Shown here piece by piece: positions 26,690 through 38,999 of a stretch of 64,000 nt of DNA. This DNA comes from Bettongia penicillata ogilbyi (taxonomy: Eukaryota; Chordata; Mammalia; Diprotodontia; Potoroidae). Each line of letters begins with the position of its first letter. Position 1 is the first letter of the stretch. The stretch spans positions 1 through 64,000 of the forward strand of contig JAJHZJ010000808.1 of the NCBI GenBank assembly GCA_023548195.1, in the 5' to 3' direction. The position numbers and the translations under genes are program-made. The notes below the pieces were generated by a model that ran no database searches, had not been told where the DNA came from, and saw only the letters and a program-made list of their open reading frames with translations.

Positions 26690-27115
26690 AGTATGAAGAT
26701 GAGAGACTGAGTTCTATGAGAATTACTTGAAGGAACTGGGGAGGTTTAGTCTAAAAGACCAGAAGACTTGGCAGGGTCTTCTTTTGGGGGGAAACATGAC
26801 AGAAGTTTCCAAGTATTTGATGAGCCATCATGTGGAAATAGCTTTTGACTTTGCCTTCAAATGGCAGATATAGAAGTAGTGTTTCAGAGAGGCTGATTTA
26901 GGCTTGATGTCAAGGGGAAGAACTTTTGAACAATAACAGTTGTCCCCAAGTGGAATGGGATGACTTTTGAAGTTTGGGCTTATCTTTCACTGGTGATCTT
27001 TACATAAAATCTGGATGGCCCCTTGTCAGTAATGTTAGAGGGAGAGATTCTTGGTCAGGAAGGGCTTATACCAGGTAGCCCTTGAGGTCTGTTCCTACTC
27101 TTTGATTTTATGACT
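26690..27115 (+). mobile_element. CR1/L3-type LINE 3' fragment
   Basis: Order of conserved blocks: gaaggaactggggaggttta, tccaagtatttgatg, gaggctgatttaggcttgat, aagtggaatgggatgac, atctggatggccccttgtca, and cttgaggtctgttcctactc. This is the CR1-clade 3' ORF end and tail. Ancient and dead. Confidence 0.65.
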
Positions 27116-28160
27116 TTGCTCTCTTAAGAATAGTGGTTTTCCAAGACTGGCCTCAACCCCAACTGGAAAACAGACAGATGGCAGCCCCAACCTTTTCTTG
27201 CTTGTCTAATGACCTGGTCTAAAAGACTGTGTTTGACCTGACTTCTCATCATCAAACAAAGGAAACACTTTTATGTGTCCCTGACACTTACCTCATCACT
27301 TAAAACTAAGTTCTTCTGGCTTTTTAATCATTTGTTTAGAATTTCAATTAAGCAAAATTCTTTAAAAGGCAGAGACTCAAATACAACATATGGCAGGAAA
27401 AGGAACAGATTATAGCCTAAATTTCCAAACTTATTACTGAGATTTTTTAATTTAGTCTGTGTATAGATCACTAGGAACACTTACATCCGAAATACCTCAA
27501 TTACAATGTGTTGAACATAATAGTCAGTTAATAAGTGTTTGTTAAATTAATGACTAAGGAACTTAACCTGGAAAAATCTTTTAGAAGTCTTGCAAGTGCC
27601 CACATACCACCACAAGATGGCCTCTTTGCCTCAGACATACCAGGCTTCAGCTCTATTATAGGGACTTTAAGATGGAATTCTTTTTCGGTGCTGGCTTTGG
27701 AAGAATACTAAGGCCTGTGTTATAAAGTCTGTGTGTTATGCAGTTTTCTCATATGTAGTTATTAAACTTGAGGAGATAGGAAAATTGCCTGATTTGACTT
27801 GTGGCAAAGCTGAATTAGAGATTCTTATTTTCAGGGGTTTTCATATGTTAAAATTTTTCTAAATATCCAAATTCCTGTATTTATGTGGAATAAAAAGAAA
27901 CAAGCTGAATGTTGCATTGTGCAGAAACATTTAACTTTAAACAGTGCCCTTTAAATATTGTCATAACTGCCTTTAATCAAAGCAGTTGTAGTAAATTATG
28001 ATGCAACCAATAGTGGATTGTAAGAAGTTGATCAGGTAGTAATTTTTGAACAAACTATTTAGAAACAAAATCATCAAGTATGACTAATGAATAAAGTCTT
28101 TTGCTTTTATCACATATATTTGTGAATTATTACCTGGGCAACTCTAAAGAATACCTCTGA
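27116..28160. other. No gene seen
   Basis: About 1 kb of unassigned sequence. No exon or young repeat could be supported. Confidence 0.4.
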
Positions 28161-28164
28161 AGTG

Positions 28165-28430
28165 GAGCTTCAATGAAAGAGAGAGACAAATAGAGAGATA
28201 GAGGGAGAGAGTGATAGAGATACAGGGAGAGACACAGAAAGACAGAGCTAGAAATAGATATAGAGACAGAGATAAAATGAGAAAGATAGACAGAAATAGG
28301 GAAAAAGCCAGAGAGACAGTCAAAGATACATAAAGAGATATAGAAAAACAGAGACAGAGGTACAGTGAGATAGAGGGAAAAAAGAGACACAGAGACATAG
28401 AAACAGAATTAGAGAGATGGACAGACAAGT
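28165..28430. repeat. Degenerate purine-rich (GAGA/GATA/GACA) tract
   Basis: About 265 bp of irregular gaga, gata and gaca units on +. It explains two long Ser/Leu-rich frames on the - strand, which are not genes. Confidence 0.9.
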
Positions 28431-28639
28431 GAATTATTTTTAAGTTAAATTCTGAGGTCATAATTTTAAAAATTCTGAGTCTAAAAATTTAAAACTCAAG
28501 ATGTCCACTTGTCTCTGGTTATAAATGGAAAAAAATCATTTCTCACTGATCCACTAAACTTCTTTGGTCTTCCTATAGAGAACTGTGATCACTTCACAAT
28601 TGTCATCCACCTTTCCTTACTAAAAATGAAATTCAATGC

Positions 28640-28830
28640 AATAAATATTCACTAAATGAATATTAGGTGCTGAATATGTAAAGGTAAAAAGGGAAAACAA
28701 CTGCTTCCTACAAGGAATTTCATTCTTTTGAAGGATATCACATATAGACAAAGAAGTAAAGGCAAAGTACATGCAAAAATTATCAGAGGGTGAGAGTCCT
28801 GATGATAGGGGGAAGGGAAACATAGAAAGG
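28640..28830 (+). repeat. Ancient repeat related to 18345-18650
   Basis: caataaatattcactaaatg, gtgctgaatatgtaaaggta and tacaaggaatttcattcttt follow the same order as the copy at 18345. Strongly diverged. Confidence 0.4.
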
Positions 28831-30281
28831 TCTAATGAAAAGTTGATGCCTAAACTCTGCTATGAAGGAATCTATGGATTCTATAAGACTTAAAGCAAGA
28901 AATGTTTCAAAGAGAATCTCTGTGGATCTTCTTTTTGTGACTTCTGCCTGGGGATAGCAAGAAGCTATCTTGAAAATCCAATTATTCTGAGATGAAAGCA
29001 ATAGTTTTTATATTTAGTTTGCTTGCTCTGTGGATTATCTGTCCTCTGTTATCAGTAACACCTTGGCTACTCAGCAAATGATCAGCAGGCCTAGGTTCAT
29101 TGGGAGAGGCGTGGGGTGCAACCATATATAGAGATAGAATCTGATAATAGTGAAAAATAACTTAGGCAGGTTAATGAAATGATATAGAAAGACAAAAACA
29201 TTTGGTATGCAGTCTTCTGGATAGTAGGCTCTTGAAACAACTCCACACCTTAAGCCTCCCAAAACATTTGTGACAACAGAGCAGCAGCCCCTGAACCCCC
29301 AGCAACAATGAACTCAGTTAAAAGCTAAAGGCAGCGATTAGAAGTGACATGATTTTATTGAATGATTTGGCACATTTTGATCACTGACAGCATGTCCAGA
29401 GATTAGATTTTTATCCCTAATGCCACAAAGGGATGAAATTATCAATAGGAGGTAGAAGAGACAAAGGGGGAGAGGGGTGCAGAAGAAGTTAGTGAAGAAA
29501 AAGTGTGGGGGGATGTAAATGGTGGAAATATAAATAAGAATGGGCATAGAAACAGACAGATTAGGTGTGATGAGTAGTAGATATTCTGAGAATGAAGAAG
29601 GGAGAGAGTTAGCTCTGAAGGGACAAAGAAAAAAGTATAATGTGTTGGGAAACAAGAAACTCAATGTGCCCTTGAAGTTATGGGACACCTTTACTTTGTG
29701 TGTTGAGGAATCAAATGATAGAATGCTTAGAAATCAGAGTGGGAGAGAAAACACCCACCTGTGGTGCATTTTAATAGTCCTTAAGGTAAACAGCCTCTCA
29801 CAATGAAGGTACACATAATTCAGTAGCACATACATGAGGAGTATATAACATACTGTAATGTGGTGCAGCATAGCTTGTTGTGACTCAAAATCCATTTAGA
29901 ATATAGATTCCAGACTTCTCTAAATATAGGGCTAGAATTATAGGAAAGGTTTGCTAGTAATAAAAGATAAAATCAACACTTATACATGACTTGAAATGGG
30001 TGAGTAAAGGAAAATGTTCACAAATCAGTCCAACCTGTTATCATTCTAAATAATTTTTGGGCTCACAAGAGACAATAGATTCTAAATCATTTGTATTCTC
30101 TTAGAGCAATTCTATACAAAGCACTTACTTAAGTTAGAGTTCCTCAACTGCTCTGTATGACATACTTTTAGCAAAAAAAATATAGTGGGTGCCCCTCACT
30201 CTACTTCCATGCTCACTGTAGAGTTATGTGTGTGGTGGAGCCAGAATAGGGATAGGGTAGATGGGAAAAGAGCTAATAAAA
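28831..30281. other. No gene seen
   Basis: About 1.45 kb of unassigned sequence. The open frame at 29540-29806 and its antisense partner show no domain or splice support. Confidence 0.4.
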
Positions 30282-30290
30282 TTAACTGAA
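30282..30290. repeat. HAL1 target-site duplication, left
   Basis: ttaactgaa, repeated at 32952-32960 immediately after the element's A-rich end. Confidence 0.7.
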
Positions 30291-32951
30291 AGGGGGTAGA
30301 GCCAAGAGGGCAGAATAACAGCCTCCACTTTCTAGAGCACTGCACCCAAGCCTAGTCAAATACTTGTAAAAAATGGCTCTAAACAAATTCTGGAGCTACA
30401 GAATCCACAGAATGACAGAGTGAAGCAAATATCCAGCCAAAGACAACGTGGAAGGTTGCCAGGAAGTATCTATCCTACCATGCAGGGGGCAGAGGGCAGG
30501 CAGAGTGCAGCACAGCATGGGTGGTGGTGCAAGCACAGACAGGACCTGAGCTGGCCTTGGGGAGACTGAATCTCTTGCATCTGTGACAGTCTCAACACTT
30601 AAGGACCCCAAAATGCCAAGGACAAATTGGAAGGTGAGTGGAAAAAGCCTGCAGGACCAGTGTGGGAGAGTGAAGTGGTCTGCCCCAGCCCCAGGGCAAC
30701 AGAGGGGGAAGGGGGCACAAGAACCACCAGCAGCCACAGCAGCAGCAGGGGCAGCAATAATGACTTTTTCTGTAGCTCAAAGTCCATAGATTGTGGGGGA
30801 ATCAAGCAATTGACAGAACACACACAACCCCTACTAGAAGTAGAGATTTACCTTGACAAAGAGCTCAAAAGTCAAGTAAATAACTGGGAAAATGAGCAAA
30901 AACCAAAAAAAGAATCAGACCTATAGAATGTTACTTTGGTGACAAGGAAGATCAAACACGCAATAGAAGACAACAAAGTCAAAGCTCCTCCATCCAAAAG
31001 CCTCTGAGAAAAATATGAATTAGTCCCAGGCCATGGAAGAGATCAAAAAGGATTTTGAAAAATCAAGTAAGAGAAATAGAGCAAAAACTGGGAAGAGAAA
31101 TGAGAGTTATGCAAGAAAATTATTAAAAAATGAGTCAACTTCTTGCTAAAGGAGACCTCAAAAATGCTGAAGAAAATAACACTAAAAAATAGACTAACCC
31201 AAATGACAAAAGAGATCCAAAAAGTCAGTGAGGAGAAGAATGTCCTAAAAAGCAGAATTGGCCAGGTGGAAAAGGAGATCGAAAAGTTCACTGAAGAAAA
31301 CAATTCCTTAAATATTAGAATGGAGCAGAGGAAAGCTAGTGACTTTACAAAAAACCAAGAAATTATAAAACAAAACCAAAGGAATGAAAAAATTGCAGAC
31401 AATGTGAAATATCTCATTGGAAAAACAACTGACCTGGAAAATAGATCCAGGAGAGACAATTTAAAAATTATGGGACTACCTGAAAGGATGATCAAAAAAA
31501 GAGCCTAGACATCATCTTTCAAGAAATTATCAAGGAAAAACTGGTCTGATATTCTAGAACTAGAAGGTAAAATAAATATTGGAAGAATCCACTGATCACC
31601 TCCTGAAAGAGATCCCAAAAGGAAAAACTGCTAGGAATATTGTAGCCAAATCCCAGAGTTCCCAGGTCAAGGAGAAAATTTTGCAAGCAGCCAGAAAGAA
31701 ATAATTTGAATATTGTGGAAATACTAATCAGGACAATATAAGATCTAACAGCTTCTACAATTAAGGAATCACAGGGCCTGGAATATGATATTCCAGAAGT
31801 TCAAAGAATTAGGATTAAAACCAAGAATCACACATCTAGCAAAATACTTCAGGGGGAAAAATGGAATTTTAATGAAATAGAGAACACTCATGCATTCTTG
31901 ATGTAAAGACCAGAGCTGAATAGAAAATTTGGTTTTCAAACCCAAGAATCAAGAGAAGCATGAAAAAGTAAACAGGAAGAAAAATCATAAGGGACTTACT
32001 AAAGTTTAACTGTTTACATTCCTACATGGAAAGATAATATTTATAACTCTTGAGACTTTTCTCAGTGCTAGGGTAGTTGGAGGGATTACATACATATAAA
32101 CAGAGGGTACAAGGTGAGTTGAATAGGAAGGAATGATATCTGAAAAAATAAAACTAAGGGGTGAGAGAGGAATATGTTGAGAGGAGAAAGGAAAATATAG
32201 AATGGGGCAAATTATCTCTCACATAAAAGAGGCAAGAAAAAGCTTTTTCAATGGAAGCGAAGAGAGGGGAGGTGAGAGGGTTGGCTTTTTAAGGTTTGGC
32301 TTAAGGAGGGAATAACATGGATACTCAATTTGCTATAAAAATCTATCTTACACTACCAGGAAAGATGGGGAAAAGGGATAAGTGAGGGTGGGATGGGATG
32401 GGTGGATGATAGAAGGGAGGGTAAATGGGAGGAGGGTGTAATTAGAAGCCAATACTTTTGAGGAGGGATAGGGTCAAAAGAGAGAATAGAATAAATGGAG
32501 GGGGGCAGGATCGGATGGGAGAAATATAGTTAGTCTTTCACAACATGACTTTTATTGAAGTCTTTTTCTTAACTACCCTTGTAAAACATATATCAAATTG
32601 TTTGCCTTCTAAGTGGGGATGGGTGTGGAGAGAGGAAGGGAGAGAAGATGGAACTCAAAATTTTAAAAACAAATGTTAAAAATTGTTTTTACATGCAGCT
32701 GGGAAATAAGATATACAGGCAATGGAGTATGAAAACCTATCTTGCCCTCCAAGAAAATAGAGGGAATGGGGATAAGAGAAGAAAGTGTGTGATAGAAGGA
32801 AGGGCAAATTGGGGAAGGGGGTAATCAGAATGCATAGCTATCTTGGAGTGGGTGGAGGAGAGAGATAGGAAGAAAATTTGGAACTCAAAATCTTGTGGAA
32901 TGAATGTTAAAAACTAAAAATAATAAGTATATTAGAATTTAAAAAATAAAG
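30291..32951 (+). mobile_element. HAL1 (half-LINE-1), sense, full length
   Basis: 5' end gggggtagagccaagagggc, with the usual YY1-like motif mutated. A 5'UTR runs to about 30890, a broken ORF1 from 30892 to about 31962, then a 1-kb purine-rich 3' region ending in tttaaaaaataaag. There is no ORF2. The 9-bp TSD supports an element of about 2.66 kb. The 3' region contains two similar GA-rich blocks each ending in an aatgttaaaaa motif (32500-32700 and 32745-32920), as in the antisense copies. Confidence 0.83.
30892..31962 (+). pseudogene. HAL1 ORF1, broken
   Basis: ATG 30892 starts MSKNQKKNQT and hits a stop after 11 codons. The main surviving stretch is 31143-31508, with coiled-coil repeats (QVEKEIEKFTEENNSL) and the DLENRSRRDNLKIMGLPE core. 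The C-terminal part continues in other frames to about 31962. Comparable to the antisense ORF1 at 23390-24490. Confidence 0.78.
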
Positions 32952-32960
32952 TTAACTGAA

Positions 32961-33215
32961 TTGCATGAATAGGTTGGTGGTCTAAATTTTTTGAACAAAT
33001 TGAACTTCCTTCCACCTCTAGGGAGAGATCTGATGAACTCTGACTGTAGACTGAAGCAAATTTTCTCTCTTCCTTTATTATTTTTTGTAACATGGTTAAT
33101 ATAAAAATATGATTTTATATGTGTAATGAGCATTATATTTCTCATCTTCTCATTGGGTGGAGGAAGAGAATTCAGAACTGAAAATAAAAATTAAAAAACA
33201 TGGAACTAGAAGATG
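32961..33215 (+). repeat. L1/HAL1-like 3' segment
   Basis: ttgtaacatggttaatataa and cttctcattgggtggaggaa, followed by ttcagaactgaaaataaaa and an A-rich end. Similar to 17085-17345. It lies just right of the HAL1. Confidence 0.4.
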
Positions 33216-33599
33216 ACACATATGGCAAAATAAAAAAAAGGAAATTATGAGAATTAAAATAATCTTGTACCTTTTTCAGACAGCTCATTGCTGAGCAACA
33301 GATGTTTGTTGAATTGAATTGGGCACTGTCTGGTTCCTGAATGAATTTTGAAAATGTTTGATGAAAGTATTGTATTTTGAGGACACTTTCTTACTGCTAA
33401 TCTAATGCTGCCAGTGAAGCAAGTTTCCCTTCAGGATTTATGAAAAAGATATGGGCAGATTGTCTGGTATCAAATGGTCTTATGTCACTGGTTCTCCAGA
33501 AATACAAGCTTGGTAAATGGGAATTCTTTAAGTTTTCAAAGGTGGGGCACATTGCCAGTTTAGAGTGTGCAAATTAATGCATAGATAGGATAATAATGT

Positions 33600-33775
33600 C
33601 AAAGACTTAGAGCTAGAAGGAATGTCAGAGACCTTTTATTTTACCCGTAAGGAAAACTGAGGTCCAAAAAAGTTAAGTGACTTGCCCATAATTACAAAGG
33701 AGGAAATGACAGAGGCATGATTTGAATCCAGATCTTTTCCCAAACTGTCTTTCCACTGTATCATGCTCCTCATGG
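33600..33775 (-). mobile_element. MIR SINE, antisense
   Basis: agagctagaaggaatgtcag, aaaactgaggtccaaaaaag, aagtgacttgcccataatta and gatttgaatccagatctttt. Confidence 0.72.
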
Positions 33776-34965
33776 AGAATAATCTTTTTCCTCCAAGTTG
33801 ATCTCTCATTCTTTTGTTCATATTTTTCAATGAAAGATCATTTTAGAACGTGATACATCCTTGAGGACAGAAAGCATCATTCTGATTAGACAGTTGTGGG
33901 GCCCTATACTGCAAGGAACTGTTGAATTTCTAAGACTAGCTTTATAATTCACCTGCCATACTGGTTCAGCCTAGGATAAGAAATGCTTTTGCAGAAGAGA
34001 TTGAAGGTCAATAATTCAGACACTGTGCAGAACTTTCAGTCTTGTTATCAAATTAAACACTAATACATTGAAATGACTGTATATACAATTCTGCTAAGAA
34101 TCAAACATTTAGAACTTAGAAAAATCTTTGACTAAATATCATGTCCAAGTTATTCATCTTTTGCTATTGATGAACTTTTTAGGCCTTGGAGAGGTTCCTT
34201 CCCTGAGCAACCTCTGGGTACTCCACTAAACTCTAAGAACATAAAGTTCACACTAGCTAGAGATGGGTTGGAACTGAGAAGAAGTTCCCATGATCTATGT
34301 TAGGGATGCAGAAATCACAAGTGAGCCATCATTTGAATGCTGCCAACTCAAAAGACCCTGGTAATAGAGAAGGTAATTTTCTAGGATGACCTAGGGTGAG
34401 CACTAGGGAGACCATTGCTTCAGACTTTGTTTTACTAATGTACTTTGCAAACTGTACCCCCCACATTATAGTGCCCTGGACACAAGTAGTTGGCATAGCA
34501 CGTGACCCCCAAAACTAGCTGACAACCAGGGCCCTTTTTCAAGTTGTAGGGCAACCTGTAGGGTCAGTTCGTAGTCGTCTTTATGTCCCATCCCATCTGC
34601 CACAGGCAGAGCAGTAATATGGTATGACTGTTGAAGTACATTAAATTGTGATAACTGAGTTACCAAGAAAAAGATAAATTGTTTTCAATAGGACTCTGTT
34701 TAAGAATGAAAAGGAATATTTAGTATATTTTAAGAAAAAATGAAGAAAAGTTCTAAAATTCTGGCGACCCGAGTTAAACCCCAAGTGATCAAAAATATCC
34801 TCCTCTCAAGAACCATTTAATCCTTGGTCATTCATAAGGTTTTAGTACACCATGATTATAGTAAAGTTGTCTTATTAAAATTGCAAGGTAGAGATGAAAA
34901 TCAAATTGCATCCAAACATTCCAAAGGATAGCTGATAAGCTAGGACAGGACCTCCCAGAAGCAGC
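33776..34965. other. No gene seen
   Basis: About 1.2 kb without recognisable features. An antisense frame at 34466-34666 has no domain and no splice support. Confidence 0.4.
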
Positions 34966-34967
34966 TA

Positions 34968-35195
34968 GGAGGTGCAGTGGATAGAGCACTGGACCTAGAG
35001 TAAGGAAGATCTAAGTTCAAATCCAGTTTGAGACACTGTGTCACCTTGGGCTAGTCACATAACTTCCCAGGTTCTTCAGTGGTTAAAATGGAGCTAATAA
35101 TGGCATCTACCTCTCATGGTTGTTGTGAGGACTAAATGAGCACTATAGTGAGTGGCACAAAGAAGGTGCCTAATAAATGCTATTTCCTTTCTTCC
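34968..35195 (+). mobile_element. CORE-SINE (Mar/MIR type)
   Basis: Head gcagctaggaggtgcagtgg, then atagagcactggacctagag, ccttgggctagtcacataac, tgttgtgaggactaaatgag and gaaggtgcctaataaatgct. Confidence 0.75.
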
Positions 35196-35279
35196 TAGAC
35201 AAAATTTGCCTTCAGTTTCCTTGCCTGCCCTCTTTTTCCTTTCTCACTTTCATCATCTCTCTGTTGATTGCTATCTTCA

Positions 35280-35390
35280 TGATACTCAGTAAGTCTCTTA
35301 ACCTTTCTCTACAAAAGAGGAGTTTAGACTAGATGGCCTCCTAAGTCCCTTTGAATCCTAGTTGTATGATTCTGTAATGCTCCCCCTCTA
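35280..35390 (+). mobile_element. SINE/CR1-like tail fragment
   Basis: agtaagtctcttaacctttc, gtttagactagatggcctcc and aatcctagttgtatgattct. The family is uncertain. Confidence 0.45.
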
Positions 35391-36435
35391 AGAGCTCACT
35401 TGGTATCCTATCTCTCCTGTCAGAGAGGAAAGATTTAGGATAAACATATTCATTAAGTTTAATATGTTACCCTGTTTTTCAAAAAGAAGTTGACAGGAGA
35501 GGGCAATGCTTAACATTGAAGAATCTCCGTTACCTTAATCTTTTACTCAAAACAGAAGAATCAGTCTCTAATAGTGGAACTTCAGGCATGAGTGAGGATC
35601 TATTTTGTAAGCTGTGGGTCTGTCACCTTATATCATGTAAGCAATCACTTAGCAATTATGGTGGTATCTCAATTGTGAATGTTACATCTCTTTCCTGCCA
35701 TTAGGGCAAGGTGTTTCCAGCTGATTTAAACCTTTCTTTGTTGTATATCCAACTCCCAGAACCTTACCCTCTTCATTAGGAATCTTTAAACTGGAGTGTA
35801 CTTGGGGGACAGATTTCAGGGAGATCATGAATTTGGATATGGAAAAAATGTCTATTTTCAATAATCTGTAATGTGGGAATTCCTTCAATTTATAAAAAAT
35901 AGTTTATTTTTAATCAATTAAATAAGTTTTAGTTTTAAACATTTATTTACATAGGATTTTGAGTTCCAAATTCTCTTCCTTCCTCCCTCCCCACCAACCC
36001 TTAAAGAGAAGGTAAGCAATTTAATATAGGTTATACATCTGTAGTTATGCAAAACACTTCCATAATAGTCATATTGTGAAAGACTAACTATATCTCTCTC
36101 CATCCTATCCTGCCCCCCATGAATTTTATTTTCGACTTTGACCTTGTTCCTTTTCAAAAGTGTTTACTTCTGACTCCCCCTTTCCTTGAGCATCACCCTT
36201 ATCTCCTTCCCCCTATTTTCCTGTAGGGTAAAATACTCAATTGAGTGTATTTGTCATTCTCTCCTTAAGCCAAATCCTATGAAAGTAAGTTTCACTCATT
36301 CCCTCTCACCTCCCTCCCTTCCCCTGTATTAAGAAACCTTTTTCTTGCCTTTTTGATGTGGGATAATTCACCTTACTCTATTTCTCCCTTTCTCCTTCTC
36401 CTGATATATTCCTCTCTTAATTTTATCACCTTGTG

Positions 36436-36438
<3 letters not shown>

Positions 36439-36492
<54 letters not shown>

Positions 36493-36530
36493 ATCTATCT
36501 TTATCTCTACCTACCTATCATCTATCTATC
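36439..36530. repeat. (TATC)n microsatellite inside HAL1
   Basis: About 14 uninterrupted tatc units (36437-36492), then imperfect ones. It lies in the GA-rich 3' region of the HAL1 and probably grew there after insertion, since the other copies have no long tetranucleotide run at this place. Confidence 0.92.
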
Positions 36531-36664
36531 TATATATCTTTCCTCTAACTTCCCTAACCCTAAGAAAGGTCTCATGAGTAACAAATAACATCTTTCTACA
36601 TAGGGATGTAAACAGTTCAACTTTAATAAGTCCCTTATGATTTCTCTTTCCATTTACCTTTTCA

Positions 36665-37700
36665 TGTTTTTCTTGATTCTTTTATCTGAAAGTCAAATTT
36701 TCTATTCAGCTCTGATCTTTTCATCAAGAATGCTTGAGAATGCTCTATTTCATTGAAATTCCATTTTCCCCCCTGAAGTATTATACTCAGTTTAGCTGAG
36801 TAGGAGAGTCTTGGTTTTAATCCTAGCTTCTTTGACCTCAGGAATATCATATTCCAAGCCCTTTGATCCCTTAATGTAGAAGAAGCAAGATCTTGTGCTA
36901 TCTGGGTTATATTTCCACAATACTTGAATTGGTTCTTTCTGGATGCTTACAATATTTTCTCCTTGACCTGGAAACTCTGGAATTTGGTACAACATTCCTA
37001 GGAGTTTTCTTTTTGGAATCTCTTTCAGGAGGCAATTGTTGAATTCTTTCCATTTCTATTTTATCCTCTGGTTCTAGAATATCAAGAAAGTTTTCCTTGA
37101 TAATTGCTTGAAAGATGTTGTCTAGGCTCTTTTTTGATCATGACTTTCAGGTAGTCCAATAATTTCAAAATTCTCTCTCCTTGATTTATTTACCAGATCA
37201 GTGGTTTTTCCAATGAGATATTTCATATTGTCTGCTATTTTTCATTCCTTTGGTTTTGTTTTATAATTTCTTGATTTTTCATAAAGTCATTAGCTTCCAT
37301 CTGCTGCATTCTAATCTTTAAAGAATTATTTTCTTCAGTGAACTTTTGGACCTCCTTTTCCATTTGGCTAATCCTGCTTTTTAAGGTATTCTTTTCCTCA
37401 TTGTCTTTTTGCACCTCTTTTGCCATTTGGCTTAGTCTATTTTTAAAAGTATTACTTTAACATTTTTTGGGTCTCCTTTAGCAAGCTGTTGACTAGTTTT
37501 TTCATGATTTCCTTGCATCACTCTCATTTCTCTTTCCAATTTTTCCTCTACTTCTCTTACTTGATTTTCAAAATCCTTTTTGAATTCTTCCATGACCTGA
37601 GACCAATTTCTATTTTTCTTGGAGCCTTTGTCTATAGTACCTTTGACTTTGTTTTCTTCTGGTTGTATGTTTTGATCTTCTGTCACCAAAGTAAGATTCT
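36665..37700 (-). pseudogene. HAL1 ORF1, broken
   Basis: The N-terminal part 37689-37432 reads EENKVKGTIDKGSKKNRNW and the coiled coil 37426-37235 reads ISQMEKEVQKFTEENNSL. The C-terminus survives at 36850-36662. No single frame covers it, and the canonical start codon is not preserved. Confidence 0.75.
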
Positions 37701-38312
37701 GTAGTCTGAATTTTTTCCCTCTGTTTTCTCAACTTCCAAGTGAAACATTTCACTTTCTGACTCTTTGTCAAGGTAGGACTTTGCTTCCAGAGGCATTGGG
37801 GGTGGGTATAATGTTCCAGGCTTTCAGGAGTTTTTATTAGCTACTTGTTCCTCCATCATCTGTAGGCCCAGAGCTCTGAAAGCCACTGCTGCTGCCTCTG
37901 CCAGCCCCTCCTACTTCTGCACTCTGGGGCTGGGGTTGGACCCTAGCAGGATCACCCCTCCCCCACTAAGTTTTCCTACTGATCTTCTATGCTGCCTTTG
38001 GCATTTATGGATTGAGAAGTCTGGAACCTGCCACAGCTGCCAGTGATTCAGTCCCTTGAGGCCAGCTGAGGCCCCATCTGTGCTGGTGTGGTCCATGCTG
38101 GACTATATTCATCTCTACTCTCAGCCCAGTGTGACAGATGACCTTCCAGGTAGTCCTGGGCTGGAGATTTGTATCATTCCAACACTTTGTGGATTCCGCA
38201 GCACTAGAACTGATTTAGAGTCATTTTTTACAAGTATTTGCAGAGGTTTGGGAGAAGAGGTCAAGCAGGTCCCTGCTTTTAGTCTTCCATCTTGGCTCCA
38301 TGTCCTTCAATT

Positions 38313-38740
38313 ATTTAAAAAACATTATGCTGAGAAGAGGTCCATAGGATTCACCAGACTGCCAAAGAGGTCCAGAACACAACAAAGGCTTTAGAACTAC
38401 CTTGAAATTATCTTCAACACTTCCTTGCCTTCTTTGCACAGGGAAGAGAGACCACTTTTGGAACACTATACACACACAAATACATTGGTTTTTCTGAAAT
38501 TTTTCCATTTTTTAATTCTTTATTAGAAAAGTTGGCTCTCTAGTATAGGAATGGCCCTTTCTTAAATCACTCAGATTAGTCTCTTCTTTCTACTCTGGGA
38601 AAGTTCATGGTCAGTGAATAATTATTTATTCCTCTTCCTCTATCTCAACATCAGGGTGTCTGTGCCTTAAGGTTGTGTCTCTACTTCCCAAGGATTTTGT
38701 TTTCATTCCTCTCTTCCTTCACATCCGGTAGGCTGTGTTA
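38313..38740. other. No gene seen
   Basis: Unassigned sequence between the HAL1 and a microsatellite. Confidence 0.4.
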
Positions 38741-38742
38741 CA

Positions 38743-38787
<45 letters not shown>

Positions 38788-38800
38788 CTATCTATCACTA
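38741..38800. repeat. (CT)n-(TATC)n microsatellite
   Basis: About 13 ct units followed by seven tatc units. Confidence 0.93.
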
Positions 38801-38809
38801 CCCATCAGA

Positions 38810-38935
38810 TTTTAAGCTTTTGAAGGCAGGGGCAATCTTTTGCCTCTTTTTGTATCTCCAGTGCTTAGTACTTTGTCCGGCACATAGTAGGCTCTAAATA
38901 TTTATTGAATTGAATTGAGCTGAATCGTCATAATC
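38810..38935 (+). mobile_element. L2/MIR3-type 3' end
   Basis: aagcttttgaaggcaggggc, ttgtatctccagtgcttagt, ggcacatagtaggctctaaa and tatttattgaattgaattg: the L2-family 3' terminal signature. Confidence 0.7.
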
Positions 38936-38999
38936 ATGATCTATATGTATATGTATATATATATATATTCATGCATATTAATCTATATTTGTATACCAC

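Larger units (their letters stand above)
35891..38302 (-). mobile_element. HAL1 (half-LINE-1), antisense, with (TATC)n inside
   Basis: The - strand reads from the 5' motif ggagccaagatgg (38299-38287) through the 5'UTR, broken ORF1 (about 37700-36665) and GA-rich 3' region to an A-rich end at 35891. TSDs: tccttcaatt at 35881-35890 and 38303-38312. Length is about 2.4 kb, with no ORF2. Confidence 0.83.

Noticed and set aside
28130..28461. Long Ser/Leu-rich frames on the - strand
   Set aside because: They are translations of a degenerate GA/GATA purine tract, which has few stop codons on the complement.
30396..30926. Several overlapping frames on both strands of 60-113 codons
   Set aside because: GC-rich 5'UTR of the HAL1 at 30291-32951; the equivalent regions in the other HAL1 copies have no shared frame.
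36353..36577. Leu/Ser/Ile/Tyr repeat frame
   Set aside because: Translation of the (TATC)n microsatellite inside a HAL1.
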